DNA of 64,000 nt from Aquamicrobium sp. LC103. GTDB lineage: Bacteria; Pseudomonadota; Alphaproteobacteria; Rhizobiales; Rhizobiaceae. The first letter of the stretch is position 1; each line of letters opens with the position of its first letter. The notes beneath the pieces are model-generated. The model saw only the letters and a list, made by a program, of their open reading frames with translations, was not told where the DNA came from and ran no database searches. Shown piece after piece: positions 18,152 through 26,466 of this stretch. A program made the translations under genes and the position numbers. The DNA lies in the NCBI RefSeq assembly GCF_001014615.2, contig NZ_LBCQ02000003.1, positions 124,001 through 188,000 of the forward strand, read 5' to 3'.

Positions 18152-19939
18152 CTACACCAGCTCCCTGCCCTTGGCGTCGATGGCGTTGGCGACGGCCTCG
18201 TCGGTCGCCTCGTCCGGCAGCAGCATCTCGTTGTGCGCCTTGCCCGAGGGAATCATCGGGAAGCAGTTGGCGAGGTTCGCCACGCGGCAGTCGAACAGCA
18301 CCGGCTTCTTCACGTCGATCATCTCGCGGATCGCGTCGTCGAGCTCGCCCGGCTTGTGGCAGCGTATGCCGTGGCCGCCATAGGCTTCCGCCAGCTTGAC
18401 GAAGTCGGGCATCGCTTCCGTATAGGAGTGCGACAGGCGATTGCCGTGCAGCAATTGCTGCCATTGGCGCACCATGCCCATGTACTGGTTGTTCAGGATG
18501 AAGATCTTGATCGGCGCCTCGTACTGCACCGCCGCCGACATCTCCTGCATCGTCATCTGCACCGAGGCGTCGCCGGCAATGTCGATGACGAGCGCGTCGC
18601 GATGCGCGATCTGCACGCCCAGCGCCGCCGGCAGGCCGTAGCCCATCGTGCCGAGCCCGCCCGAGGTCATCCAGCGGTTCGGCTTCTCGAAGCCATAATG
18701 CTGGGCGGCCCACATCTGGTGCTGGCCGACCTCGGTGGTGATGTAGGTGTCGCGGTCCTTGGTCAGCTCGTAGAGCCGCTGGATCGCGTATTGCGGCATG
18801 ATCACGTCGTCATTGGCCTTGAAGGCGAGCGAATCCCGCGCCCGCCAGCGCTCGATCTGCTCCCACCAGGACCGCAGCGCGCCCTTCTCGACCTTGGCCG
18901 TCGCGCGCCACAGGCGGACCATGTCCTCCAGCACCAATCCGACGTCGCCGAGGATCGGAATATCGGCGCGCACGTTCTTGTTGAGCGAGGAAGGGTCGAT
19001 ATCGATATGGATCTTCTTCGAGTTCGGCGAGAAGGCATCCAGGCGGCCGGTGATGCGGTCGTCGAAGCGCGCGCCGATGCACAGCATGACGTCGCAATCA
19101 TGCATCGCCATATTGGCCTCGTAGGTGCCGTGCATGCCGAGCATGCCCAGCCAGTTCTTGCCGGAAGCCGGGTAGGCGCCGAGGCCCATCAGGGTGGAGG
19201 TGATCGGAAAGCCGGTCAAATCGACCAGCTCGCGCAGCAAATGGCTGGCCTCGGGACCGGAATTGACCACGCCGCCGCCCGAATAGATGACCGGCTGCCG
19301 CGCGTTCGCCATCAGCGCGACCGCTGCCTTGATCGCCTCCATGTCGCCCTGCGTCTTCGGGTGGTAGGAGGTGCGCGGCGCGGTCTGCGGCGGCGTGTAG
19401 ATGCCCTTGGCGAACTGGACATCCTTGGGAATGTCGACGACGACCGGGCCGGGTCGGCCGGTCGTGGCGACATGAAACGCCTCGTGCAGGATGCCGGCGA
19501 GCTCGTTGACGTCTTTCACCAGCCAGTTGTGCTTGGTGCAGGGGCGCGTGATGCCGACCGTGTCGCATTCCTGGAAGGCGTCGGAGCCGATGAGCGAGGT
19601 CGGCACCTGGCCGCTGATGCAGACGAGCGGAATGGAATCCATCAGCGCGTCCTGCAGCGGCGTCACCGCATTGGTCGCGCCGGGGCCGGAGGTGACCAGC
19701 ATGACGCCGGCCTTGCCGGTCGAGCGGGCATAGCCTTCGGCGGCGTGGCCCGCCCCCTGCTCATGGCGGACGAGGATGTGCTCGACCTCCTCCTGCTGGA
19801 AAATCTCGTCATAGATCGGAAGTACCGCACCACCGGGATAGCCGAAAATGTGCTTGACGCCGTTGTCCTTCAACGCCTGCACCACCATCTCCGCACCGGT
19901 CATTTCACGTCTGCCGGTTTCGTTTCTTCCGTCGCTCAT
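18152..19939 (-). CDS. ilvI: acetolactate synthase large subunit
   Basis: The 595-residue thiamin diphosphate enzyme makes acetolactate or acetohydroxybutyrate from pyruvate with or without 2-oxobutyrate. It has MTGAEMVVQALKDNGVKHIFGYPGG near the start, the catalytic Glu in HEQGAGHAAEGYARS, the FAD-binding middle domain, and the ThDP motif GDASVQMTMQE to NNQYMGMVRQWQ. ATG 19939 was chosen because an upstream in-frame ATG at 20041 lies inside the attenuator hairpin; ATG 19948 is also possible. It is followed by ilvH. Transcription is probably controlled by attenuation sensing charged Ile, Leu and Val tRNAs. Confidence 0.96.
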   Translation of the reverse strand: MSDGRNETGRREMTGAEMVVQALKDNGVKHIFGYPGGAVLPIYDEIFQQEEVEHILVRHEQGAGHAAEGYARSTGKAGVMLVTSGPGATNAVTPLQDALMDSIPLVCISGQVPTSLIGSDAFQECDTVGITRPCTKHNWLVKDVNELAGILHEAFHVATTGRPGPVVVDIPKDVQFAKGIYTPPQTAPRTSYHPKTQGDMEAIKAAVALMANARQPVIYSGGGVVNSGPEASHLLRELVDLTGFPITSTLMGLGAYPASGKNWLGMLGMHGTYEANMAMHDCDVMLCIGARFDDRITGRLDAFSPNSKKIHIDIDPSSLNKNVRADIPILGDVGLVLEDMVRLWRATAKVEKGALRSWWEQIERWRARDSLAFKANDDVIMPQYAIQRLYELTKDRDTYITTEVGQHQMWAAQHYGFEKPNRWMTSGGLGTMGYGLPAALGVQIAHRDALVIDIAGDASVQMTMQEMSAAVQYEAPIKIFILNNQYMGMVRQWQQLLHGNRLSHSYTEAMPDFVKLAEAYGGHGIRCHKPGELDDAIREMIDVKKPVLFDCRVANLANCFPMIPSGKAHNEMLLPDEATDEAVANAIDAKGRELV

Positions 19940-20006
19940 CGGTCTCATCCCGTCTTGACTTCGCTGCTCGCGATTTCGACTGTCGTTTATCTGCGTTTCG
20001 GCCAAT

Positions 20007-20029
20007 AAAAAAGGCCCCCGAGGGAGCCT
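20007..20029 (-). terminator. ilvI attenuator terminator
   Basis: On the - strand AGGCTCCC pairs with GGGGGCCT (one G-U pair), followed at once by a run of six T (complement of 20007-20012). It lies between the leader peptide and the ilvI start, the position of a rho-independent attenuator. Another stem, 20075-20083 with 20036-20044 (9 bp, one G-U), and a small hairpin at 20057-20071 over the leader stop, can form upstream. Confidence 0.85.
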
Positions 20030-20061
20030 GTTTTCGCGCATGGGGTGCTCTCGCCCGGCGG

Positions 20062-20115
20062 TTACACCGCCTTGCCCACGCGCGTTCCTACTACGAGAAT
20101 GATCGTCGTCATCAT
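20062..20115 (-). CDS. ilv operon leader peptide
   Basis: A 17-codon frame reads MMTTIILVVGTRVGKAV and stop. Consecutive Ile-Ile-Leu-Val-Val codons plus two more Val make it a sensor of branched-chain aminoacyl-tRNAs. It ends about 30 bases before the terminator hairpin, as in attenuators of ilv operons in proteobacteria. Shortage of these amino acids should stall the ribosome on the control codons and prevent terminator formation. The start could be either of two adjacent ATGs (20115 or 20112). The competing antiterminator pairing was not resolved. Confidence 0.88.
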   Translation of the reverse strand: MMTTIILVVGTRVGKAV

Positions 20116-20232
20116 GGGCGCGGACAATAGAAGCGAAAACGGCCGGGTGTCAATCAGGAAAAGCCGCCGTCGCGCCCGGCCGGTCGACGGCGACCCACGG
20201 CCGAGATCGCGGGCTGGCGTGCATTCGGGCTG

Positions 20233-20538
20233 CTAGGACGTTTTTCGACGCCGCCGTCGCCGCCTCGACTTGATCTCGGCGATGCGTTCCGTGTCCTCCG
20301 CCTGCAGGAAGCGCCCGCGCTCCAGTATCTCCAGCGTGTATTCCTCATAGGTGAGGCCGAGCCTTTCGGCGCGTTCGAGCCGCATGAGCGCGATCTGCGG
20401 CGGGATCGACTTCCATGCTTCGTCGTAAGCGGACTTCCAGGCGAGGTAGAGATACGCATCGCCCTTGCCCCAGGGCGGGCCCTCGTAGTCGTCGAGCGGC
20501 GGTCCGCCATTGTCTCCCATGCGCCGCCGGCGGGCCAT
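20233..20538 (-). CDS. conserved basic small protein of unknown function
   Basis: A 101-residue protein starting at ATG 20538 with AGGAGTTGAGG directly upstream. It begins MARRRRMGDNGGPPLDDYEGPP, continues with helical YLYLAWKSAYDEAWKSIPPQIALMRLERAERLGLTYEEYTLEILERG and ends in a run of seven Arg. The family is common in rhizobia but I cannot name a function. The Arg-rich ends suggest nucleic-acid contact. The start lies 2 bases after the stop of the XRE-cupin regulator, so the two are one operon. Confidence 0.75.
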   Translation of the reverse strand: MARRRRMGDNGGPPLDDYEGPPWGKGDAYLYLAWKSAYDEAWKSIPPQIALMRLERAERLGLTYEEYTLEILERGRFLQAEDTERIAEIKSRRRRRRRKTS

Positions 20539-20540
20539 CC

Positions 20541-21101
20541 TCAACTCCTGAGCAGGGCGACGAGATAGGTCGCGGCATCGGGACCCGGCGCGAAGAACCT
20601 GCAGTCGCTCGGCGCCCCGAGCCGCAGGCAATCCCCTGCCGCCAGGCGATGCTCGACCTTTTCCTCGTTGAAATGGAGGCTTCCGGAGATCACCCAGATG
20701 AGCTGCCGGATGAACGTGTAGGAGGCGGCCGGAAAACGAACCTCCTTTCCCGCCGGCAACTCGACATGGATCAGCTCGATCGGCGCGCCGCCGGCGGGCG
20801 AGACGTGGCGGCGCACATAGCCGGTCGCCGGATCGCGCCAGCGCGGCTGGTCGGCTGCCCGCAGCACCTGGCCGCCCGCCCCTTCAGCACGCGCGATCAG
20901 CGAGGAAAGCGTCATGGCGAAGGCGGCGGCGATCCGCACCAGCAGTTCCGCCGTCGGGCTCGCCTCCTCGCGCTCGACCTTGCTGAGCATCGCCTTCGAC
21001 ACACCGGACTGTTCCGCCATCTCGCCGAGCGACCAGCCTCGCGCCTGCCGCTCTTGCCTGATACGCTCGCCCAGGCGCAGTTCGTCTGCTATAATAGACA
21101 T
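20541..21101 (-). CDS. XRE family regulator with C-terminal cupin domain
   Basis: The 186-residue protein has a helix-turn-helix at about residues 10-65 (RIRQERQARGWSLGEMAEQSGVSKAMLSKVER) and a C-terminal cupin beta-barrel (about 105-180: IELIHVELPAGKEVRFP, then WVISGSLHF, then LAAGDCLRL). This is the PuuR/SutR-like architecture in which the cupin binds a small effector. The ATG at 21101 lies in the middle of a 28-bp palindrome, so autoregulation is very likely. The basic protein gene follows 2 bases after the stop. Regulated functions beyond this are unknown. Confidence 0.9.
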   Translation of the reverse strand: MSIIADELRLGERIRQERQARGWSLGEMAEQSGVSKAMLSKVEREEASPTAELLVRIAAAFAMTLSSLIARAEGAGGQVLRAADQPRWRDPATGYVRRHVSPAGGAPIELIHVELPAGKEVRFPAASYTFIRQLIWVISGSLHFNEEKVEHRLAAGDCLRLGAPSDCRFFAPGPDAATYLVALLRS

Positions 21102-21115
21102 ATGTCAACTATAGC
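21088..21115. promoter_or_regulatory. large palindrome over the XRE-cupin start codon, with a TATAAT on the + strand
   Basis: GCTATA at the left and TATAGC at the right flank a perfect GACATATGTC core; the whole 28-bp site is near-palindromic. The start codon of the regulator is inside the core. A perfect TATAAT (21090-21095) on the + strand may also be a -10 element for the HerA gene about 150 bases downstream, although no good -35 is seen. Confidence 0.6.
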
Positions 21116-21242
21116 GAACGAAAATGGTCGCGCAACCGTAAATTTGCGCCCGGCCGCTTAACCGGCGTTCAACCATCCGCCCACACGCGACCTTAACTTG
21201 AGCCTGCTAGTTTCTCCCGCTGGTACGGGGGAAGGTATCATC

Positions 21243-23063
21243 ATGTTCTTGGATCGAGCGGAACCGAGAGGCGAGAAGGTCGGCCAGGAGCGCCGCGACA
21301 GGGCGCAGCCCGATTCACGGGTGCTCGGCCGCGTCGTCCAGTGCGACGGCGCCCGCGCGACCATCTCCGCCTTCGCCGACGAGACGACCGGCCAGACCGG
21401 CCTCTGGACCGTCGGCCGGATGGTATCGATCAACCTCGGCAATATCCGCACCGTCGGCCTCGTCTACCGCATCGACACTCCGAACCATGCCTGGACCGAC
21501 GGCGCGCAGAACCCGATCTCGGTCCATGTCGAACTGATCGGCGAGGTGCGCGACGCCGAAGGCAAACCGGTCTTCGACCGCGGCATCACCGTCTATCCGC
21601 ATATCGGCGCCATTTCGCACCGCATCCGCGCGCGCGATCTGGAGGCGGTCTACGACCTGGCCGGCCGGCGCGCGCTCAAGATCGGCCAGCTTTCCCAGGA
21701 CGAAAGCATCGACGCCCGCATCGCGATCGACGACACGCTCAACCGCCACTTCGCCGTCGTCGGCACCACCGGCGTCGGTAAGTCGACCGCCGTCTCGCTG
21801 CTGCTGCGCAAGGCGATCGCGGCGCGCCCCGACCTGCGCGTGCTGATCCTCGACCCGCACAACGAATTTTCGAGCGCGTTTCCCGACACGTCCATCCGCA
21901 TCGACACGTCCTCGCTCGATCTGCCCTTCTGGCTGTTCAGGCTGGAGGAGTTCGTGGAAGTGCTGTTTCGCGGCCGCGAGCCGGCCGCCGACGAGATCGA
22001 CCTTCTGCGCGACCTGATCCCGGCCGCGAAGCACCTCTACCGCAATCCGGCCTCCAACGGCCTCATGCGCCGCTCGACCGACGCGATGGGGATCACGGCC
22101 GATACGCCGATCCCCTATCGCATGGCCGACGTGATCCGGCTGATCGACGAACGCATGGGCATGCTCGAGACGAAGAACGAGCGCCCGGCCTATCGATCGC
22201 TGCGCGCGCGCGTCGACGCAGCGATCAGCGACCCGCGCTATCGCTTCATGTTCGCGTCGCGGCTGATCGAGGATTCCATTCACGAAACCATCGGCCGCAT
22301 CTTCCGCGTCCCGCATGACGGCCGGCCGATCACCTGCTTCGAGATGGCCGGATTGCCTGCCGAGGTGGTCAATTCCGTGTGCTCGGTGCTGGCGCGGCTT
22401 GCCTTCGACCTGGCGCTCGGCAGCCAGGGCAGGCTGAAGCTGCTCGTACTTTGCGAGGAGGCGCATCGCTACATGCCGGCCGACTCGCGGCTGGGTTTCG
22501 CGCCCACCCGCCACGCGCTGTCGCGCATCGCCAAGGAAGGCCGCAAATACGGCTGCTATCTCGGCGTGGTGACGCAGCGGCCCGGCGAGCTCGACCCGAC
22601 CGTGCTGTCGCAGTGCTCGACGGTCTTCGCCATGCGGCTCGCCAACGAGCACGATCAGGAGATCATCCGCTCGGCGATCGCCGACTCGTCCGCCTCCACC
22701 CTCTCCTTCCTGTCCTCCATGGGCCAGCGCGAGGCGATCGCCTTCGGCGAAGGCGTGGCGACCACGATGCGAATGAAGTTCGAGCAGCTGGAGCCGGCGC
22801 TGCTGCCGGGCTCGTCGACCGGCGAGACCGACCAGGACTGTTTGACGGGGGACGATATCGACCTCTTCGGCATCGTCGAGCGGCTGCGCAACGTTCACAG
22901 GCCGGCACAGCACCAGCAGGCGAGCTTCGGAACACCGACCGACCCGCGCCGCCAAGCCGGCGAAAGACCGCAGGCGGAGATTCGGGACGCCGACCCCCGG
23001 CAAAGCGGGGAACTCTCCCGCACGCGCGTCGCGGACGAAAGCTTTCGCCGCCTCTACGAATAG
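21243..23063 (+). CDS. HerA-like DNA-translocating ATPase (DUF87)
   Basis: The 606-residue protein starts at ATG 21243, preceded by GGGGAAGG; an earlier ATG at 21198 is less supported. An N-terminal beta-barrel (HAS-like, residues about 20-135) is followed by a FtsK/HerA-type ATPase: Walker A GTTGVGKST (174-182), LDPHNEF, Walker B LLVLCEEAHRYMP (about 400-412), and the sensor/arginine-finger region YLGVVTQRPGELDPTVLSQCSTVFAMRL. The last 90 residues are polar and disordered. HerA forms hexameric rings that pump DNA with NurA in archaea; no nurA-like gene is next to it here. Confidence 0.9.
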   Translation: MFLDRAEPRGEKVGQERRDRAQPDSRVLGRVVQCDGARATISAFADETTGQTGLWTVGRMVSINLGNIRTVGLVYRIDTPNHAWTDGAQNPISVHVELIGEVRDAEGKPVFDRGITVYPHIGAISHRIRARDLEAVYDLAGRRALKIGQLSQDESIDARIAIDDTLNRHFAVVGTTGVGKSTAVSLLLRKAIAARPDLRVLILDPHNEFSSAFPDTSIRIDTSSLDLPFWLFRLEEFVEVLFRGREPAADEIDLLRDLIPAAKHLYRNPASNGLMRRSTDAMGITADTPIPYRMADVIRLIDERMGMLETKNERPAYRSLRARVDAAISDPRYRFMFASRLIEDSIHETIGRIFRVPHDGRPITCFEMAGLPAEVVNSVCSVLARLAFDLALGSQGRLKLLVLCEEAHRYMPADSRLGFAPTRHALSRIAKEGRKYGCYLGVVTQRPGELDPTVLSQCSTVFAMRLANEHDQEIIRSAIADSSASTLSFLSSMGQREAIAFGEGVATTMRMKFEQLEPALLPGSSTGETDQDCLTGDDIDLFGIVERLRNVHRPAQHQQASFGTPTDPRRQAGERPQAEIRDADPRQSGELSRTRVADESFRRLYE

Positions 23064-23126
23064 AGCGGCCTCGGTGCCCCGGAAATCGAGATTTCGTCGG
23101 CCGCGATCGATCCCCGCGAGCCCGGC

Positions 23127-23918
23127 CTATGCGCAGATGCGGTTGCGCCCGAGACGCTTGGCCTCATAGAGCTGGCGATCGGCGCGGCGATAGAGTTCCT
23201 CCGCCGTTTCCCTGCGGTCCCAAACGGCAAGGCCGACACTGGTCGTGACCTTGATGCGGACATTGCCGGCCGTCACCGTCAGCGCCGAAACCGCCTTGCG
23301 GATGCGTTCGGCGAGCTTGGTCAGGGCTTCGTCGTCCATGTTCGGCGTGACGATGGCGAATTCCTCGCCGCCGAGCCGCGCGACGACGTCGTGATACCGC
23401 GTCATGTCCTTCAGGCAGTTGGCGACGGCTTTCAGCACCTGGTCGCCGACGTCATGGCCATGCGTGTCGTTGACGAGCTTGAAGTGGTCGAGGTCGAGGA
23501 CCATCAGCCCCACCGGCTTGTCGATCTTGCGGAATTCCTCGATGTACTCGCGCAGTGCATCGTCGAAGAACCTGCGGTTCTGCATCCCGGTGAGACCATC
23601 GGTCAGCGCGGCATATTCCAGCGTCTGGGAGCGCGCACTGAGCGATTCCGTCATCGCGCGCAGCTTGCCCTCCTCGCGAACCTGGGTCCGGATCAGCGGG
23701 TAGATGAAGAACATGCCGAAGAAGAGAGCGGTCGCCAGAAGGACACCGGCGCCGAACAGGAGCCGTGCCATGTAGCCGATCAGGCCGGCGCGCTGCACAG
23801 CGCCCGTCGCTTCCGCGACACCGTGGAGCATCTGATAGGCGTGGAGAAGCAACACACCCGCCGCGAGCACGACGGCTATGAAGACAAAGAAAGCCGACTC
23901 GGCCTTGTGAAATCGCAT
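23127..23918 (-). CDS. membrane-bound diguanylate cyclase (GGDEF)
   Basis: The 263-residue protein makes c-di-GMP from two GTP. Two membrane helices (about 9-30 and 48-73) border a short periplasmic stretch and a coiled linker (REEGKLRAMTESLSARSQTLEYAALTDGLTG). The GGDEF domain has the active-site motif GGEEF at 183-187, DLDHFKLVND metal and nucleotide residues at 142-151, and an inhibitory I-site RxxD (R174, D177) five residues before GGEEF. It should therefore be active and product-inhibited. There is no EAL domain and no separate sensory domain. Convergent with the HerA gene. Confidence 0.94.
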   Translation of the reverse strand: MRFHKAESAFFVFIAVVLAAGVLLLHAYQMLHGVAEATGAVQRAGLIGYMARLLFGAGVLLATALFFGMFFIYPLIRTQVREEGKLRAMTESLSARSQTLEYAALTDGLTGMQNRRFFDDALREYIEEFRKIDKPVGLMVLDLDHFKLVNDTHGHDVGDQVLKAVANCLKDMTRYHDVVARLGGEEFAIVTPNMDDEALTKLAERIRKAVSALTVTAGNVRIKVTTSVGLAVWDRRETAEELYRRADRQLYEAKRLGRNRICA

Positions 23919-24046
23919 AATCTCCCCACCGCGAAGCTGCCCTTGTTATCGCACGGCTCCTCCTTACGCGAGGTTAATCGAGACAACCGCCGGTCGAGGC
24001 GAGAAGGGAATATCCAGCTCCTGGTAGGCGAGCCGCAGCGTTCGCC

Positions 24047-24970
24047 TCAGGCAAGATCGGCCGGGTCGACGCGGCGCCATTCCGGTCCGAACTGGTTGCG
24101 GAACCATGTCGCCTGGCGCTTGGCATATTGGCGGGTGGCGATCTTCGCCCGCTCGATTGCCTCGTCGAGCGAAAGCGATCCTTCCTCGGCCTCCATGAGC
24201 TCACGAACGCCGATCGCCTTCATCGCCGGCAGCGCCGGGTCCAGTTTCAACGCCGCCAGCGCGCGAACCTCGTCGAGGGCACCGTCCTCCACCATGCGAT
24301 CGAAACGCTTTTCGATGCGGGCGACCAAAAGGGCGCGGTCGGGCGCGATCACGACGCGGTCCGCGCTTTCGGCGTCGACCAACGGCGTGCCCGCCTCCGC
24401 CTGCCAGTCGAGGATCGAGCGGCCGGAAGCTTCCAGAACCTCCAGCGCCCGCAATATGCGCTGCCCGTCGCCGGGGCGCAGCTTCGCCGCGGCGGCTGGA
24501 TCGTCGCGCTCCAGTGCACGGTGCAGTTCCTCCACCCCGTCCAGCGCGAGGCGCCGTCGCCAGCGCTCGCGGATTTCCGGCGCGACCTCGGGCATGACGG
24601 AAAGTCCTTCCGTCAGCGCGCGGAAATAGAGCCCGGTGCCGCCGACGAAAATGGGCCGCCGCCCCTCGAAGGCGCCGGCCTCGCGAAGATCTTCGACGTC
24701 ACGCAGCCATTGGCCGGTTGAATAGCTGTCGCCCGGATGGATGTGCCCGTAGAGCAGGTGCGGCACGCGACGCGTCTCGTCGGCGTCGGGACGGGCGGTG
24801 AGCACGCGCAGGATCGAATAGACCTGCATGGAATCCGCATTCACGATGACACCGCCGACCCGTTCCGCAAGCCGCAGCGCATGGGCCGACTTGCCGCTGG
24901 CCGTCGGCCCGGCTATCAGGATCGCATTCTTCAAGGGCCTGTCTTCGGCCGCTTCCACGGATATCTCCAT
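24047..24970 (-). CDS. miaA: tRNA dimethylallyltransferase
   Basis: The 307-residue enzyme transfers dimethylallyl to A37 of tRNAs reading UNN codons. The Walker A-like GPTASGKS is at residues 21-28, followed by NADSMQVY and the DMAPP/tRNA segment VPHLLYGHIHPGDSYSTGQW; the C-terminal ATRQYAKRQATWFRNQ is the typical tRNA-binding end. The frame is open to 25006, but ATG 24970 is the likely start. It overlaps the divergent serB ATG in the four bases CATG, leaving no separate 5' region. The serB-miaA pairing is common in rhizobia. Confidence 0.95.
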   Translation of the reverse strand: MEISVEAAEDRPLKNAILIAGPTASGKSAHALRLAERVGGVIVNADSMQVYSILRVLTARPDADETRRVPHLLYGHIHPGDSYSTGQWLRDVEDLREAGAFEGRRPIFVGGTGLYFRALTEGLSVMPEVAPEIRERWRRRLALDGVEELHRALERDDPAAAAKLRPGDGQRILRALEVLEASGRSILDWQAEAGTPLVDAESADRVVIAPDRALLVARIEKRFDRMVEDGALDEVRALAALKLDPALPAMKAIGVRELMEAEEGSLSLDEAIERAKIATRQYAKRQATWFRNQFGPEWRRVDPADLA

Positions 24971-25856
24971 GCCTCTCGTCGCCACCTTGATCGCAAATCC
25001 CGCCAACGACGTTCTCTCCGACGAACTGGCACATAGGGCGTCGCAGCATGTCGGGGCAAGCCGGATCGACTGGCTTGGCGAAAATACCGCGCTCGACCTT
25101 TATCTGCCCACCGGCGCCGGGAAAGACGCCGCGGAGGCCATGCTTCGCGAATTGCTTGCCGGCGAGCCAATCGACGTCGCCGTGCAGGAGGCCGAAGGCC
25201 GCCGCAAGAAAATCCTGCTGGCCGACATGGATTCCACCATGATCGACCAGGAATGCATAGACGAGCTCGCCGACGAGATCGGCGTCAAGGAACATGTTGC
25301 GGCCATCACCGCCCGCTCGATGAACGGTGAGATCGCCTTCGAGCCGGCCTTGCGGGAGCGTGTCGCCCTGTTGAAGGGGCTGGAGACCACGGTCATCGAG
25401 CGGATTATCGAGAACCGCCTGACGCTCGCTTCCGGCGGGCGCGAGCTGGTGGCGACGATGAACGCCGCCGGCGCCTGGACGGCGCTCGTCTCGGGCGGCT
25501 TTCTCAGCTTCACCGGCCCGATCGCCGCCAGGCTAGGCTTCCGCGAGAACCGTGCCAACACGCTTGTCGAGGAGAACGGGCTGCTCGTCGGCGAAGTGAC
25601 GGAGCCGATCCTCGGCCGGGCCGCCAAGGCCGAGGCGCTGATCGAGATATCCGCCCGGCTGGGCCTGTCGCCCGAGGACGCGATCGCCGTCGGCGACGGG
25701 GCGAACGACCTCGACATGCTGGCGCTCGCGGGTATCGGCGTCGCGCTTCACGCGAAGCCGTCCGTCGCGGAACAGGCCGACATCCGCATCGATCATGGCG
25801 ATTTGACCGCGCTGCTCTATCTGCAAGGCTACCGCCGGGAGGAATTCGTCAGATGA
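24969..25856 (+). CDS. serB: phosphoserine phosphatase
   Basis: The 295-residue HAD-family enzyme completes serine synthesis. The catalytic motif is LLADMDSTMIDQE, with nucleophile Asp86 and Asp88; motif II is VSGGFLSFTGP, motif III a Lys in LGRAAKAEAL, and motif IV is VGDGANDLDMLALAGIGVA. An N-terminal ACT-like domain occupies about 75 residues. Start ATG 24969 shares CATG with the divergent miaA start and has only GGAT as a possible ribosome-binding site. Its stop overlaps the GNAT start in ATGA. Confidence 0.95.
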   Translation: MPLVATLIANPANDVLSDELAHRASQHVGASRIDWLGENTALDLYLPTGAGKDAAEAMLRELLAGEPIDVAVQEAEGRRKKILLADMDSTMIDQECIDELADEIGVKEHVAAITARSMNGEIAFEPALRERVALLKGLETTVIERIIENRLTLASGGRELVATMNAAGAWTALVSGGFLSFTGPIAARLGFRENRANTLVEENGLLVGEVTEPILGRAAKAEALIEISARLGLSPEDAIAVGDGANDLDMLALAGIGVALHAKPSVAEQADIRIDHGDLTALLYLQGYRREEFVR

Positions 25857-26422
25857 TGCGCATCGAGACGCCGCGACTGATCATCCGCAACTGGGAGGAG
25901 CGCGACCGCGACCTCTTCCACCGGATCAATTCCGACGACAGGGTCATGGAATTCTTTCCCTTCCGCAGGACGCGGGAGGAGGCTGACGCCTTCATGGAGA
26001 CCATCCGCGCGGCGAACGAGGAGCGCGGCTACGGCTTTGCCGCTCTCGAGCTGCGCGAGACCGGCGAATGCATGGGTTTTGCCGGCCTCCATTCCGACAG
26101 CGTCGCCCCTGCCCGCCTGCCCGGCGCGATGGAGATCGGCTGGCGTCTCGCGCCGGAATATTGGGGCAAGGGCTATGTGACGGAAGCGGCAGAAGCCCTG
26201 CTCGACTTCGGCTTCGTCACGCTCGATCTCGACGAGATCATTTCCTTCGCGGTGTGGGACAACGACCGCTCGACCTCGGTGATGCGCCGCATCGGCATGG
26301 CTGCCGAGCCGGAAAGCGATTTCGACCACCCCCGCGTTCCCGACACGCACCCGCACCTGAAGCGCCACGCCTTCTACAGGATCACGCGCGACGAATGGCG
26401 GATGAGAAAAAAGGCGGTCTGA
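25853..26422 (+). CDS. GNAT family N-acetyltransferase (RimJ/RimL type)
   Basis: The 189-residue acetyl-CoA-dependent acetyltransferase starts RIETPRLIIRNWEERD, the usual RimJ/RimL opening. EIGWRLAPEYWGKGYVTEAAEALLDFGF (about 99-126) carries the CoA pyrophosphate loop, and NDRSTSVMRRIGM the final helix-strand. Members acetylate protein N-termini or small amines; this one cannot be narrowed further. ATG 25853 overlaps the serB stop by four bases, so the two are coupled. The stop codon lies in the loop of the terminator. Confidence 0.9.
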   Translation: MMRIETPRLIIRNWEERDRDLFHRINSDDRVMEFFPFRRTREEADAFMETIRAANEERGYGFAALELRETGECMGFAGLHSDSVAPARLPGAMEIGWRLAPEYWGKGYVTEAAEALLDFGFVTLDLDEIISFAVWDNDRSTSVMRRIGMAAEPESDFDHPRVPDTHPHLKRHAFYRITRDEWRMRKKAV

Positions 26423-26435
26423 GAACCGCCTTTTT
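26409..26435. terminator. bidirectional terminator after serB-GNAT
   Basis: A 6-bp GC stem, ggcggt (26413-26418) with accgcc (26425-26430), is flanked by A and T runs on both sides. It serves the GNAT gene, whose stop is in the loop, and the convergent protease gene ending at 26467. Confidence 0.85.
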
Positions 26436-26466
26436 CATGCCCTTTCCCTAAGCCGGCCCCGGCTCG

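Noticed and set aside
18092-20008. A 638-codon + strand open frame opposite ilvI
   Set aside because: Exact antisense of a well-supported acetolactate synthase; no domain or ribosome-binding site.
19939-20041. N-terminal extension of IlvI from the ATG at 20041
   Set aside because: That ATG is inside the stem before the attenuator terminator; the added residues do not match the family, so ATG 19939 was used.
21315-23003. A 562-codon - strand open frame opposite the HerA gene
   Set aside because: Antisense shadow with repetitive acidic and His-rich sequence; the HerA motifs on the other strand are unambiguous.
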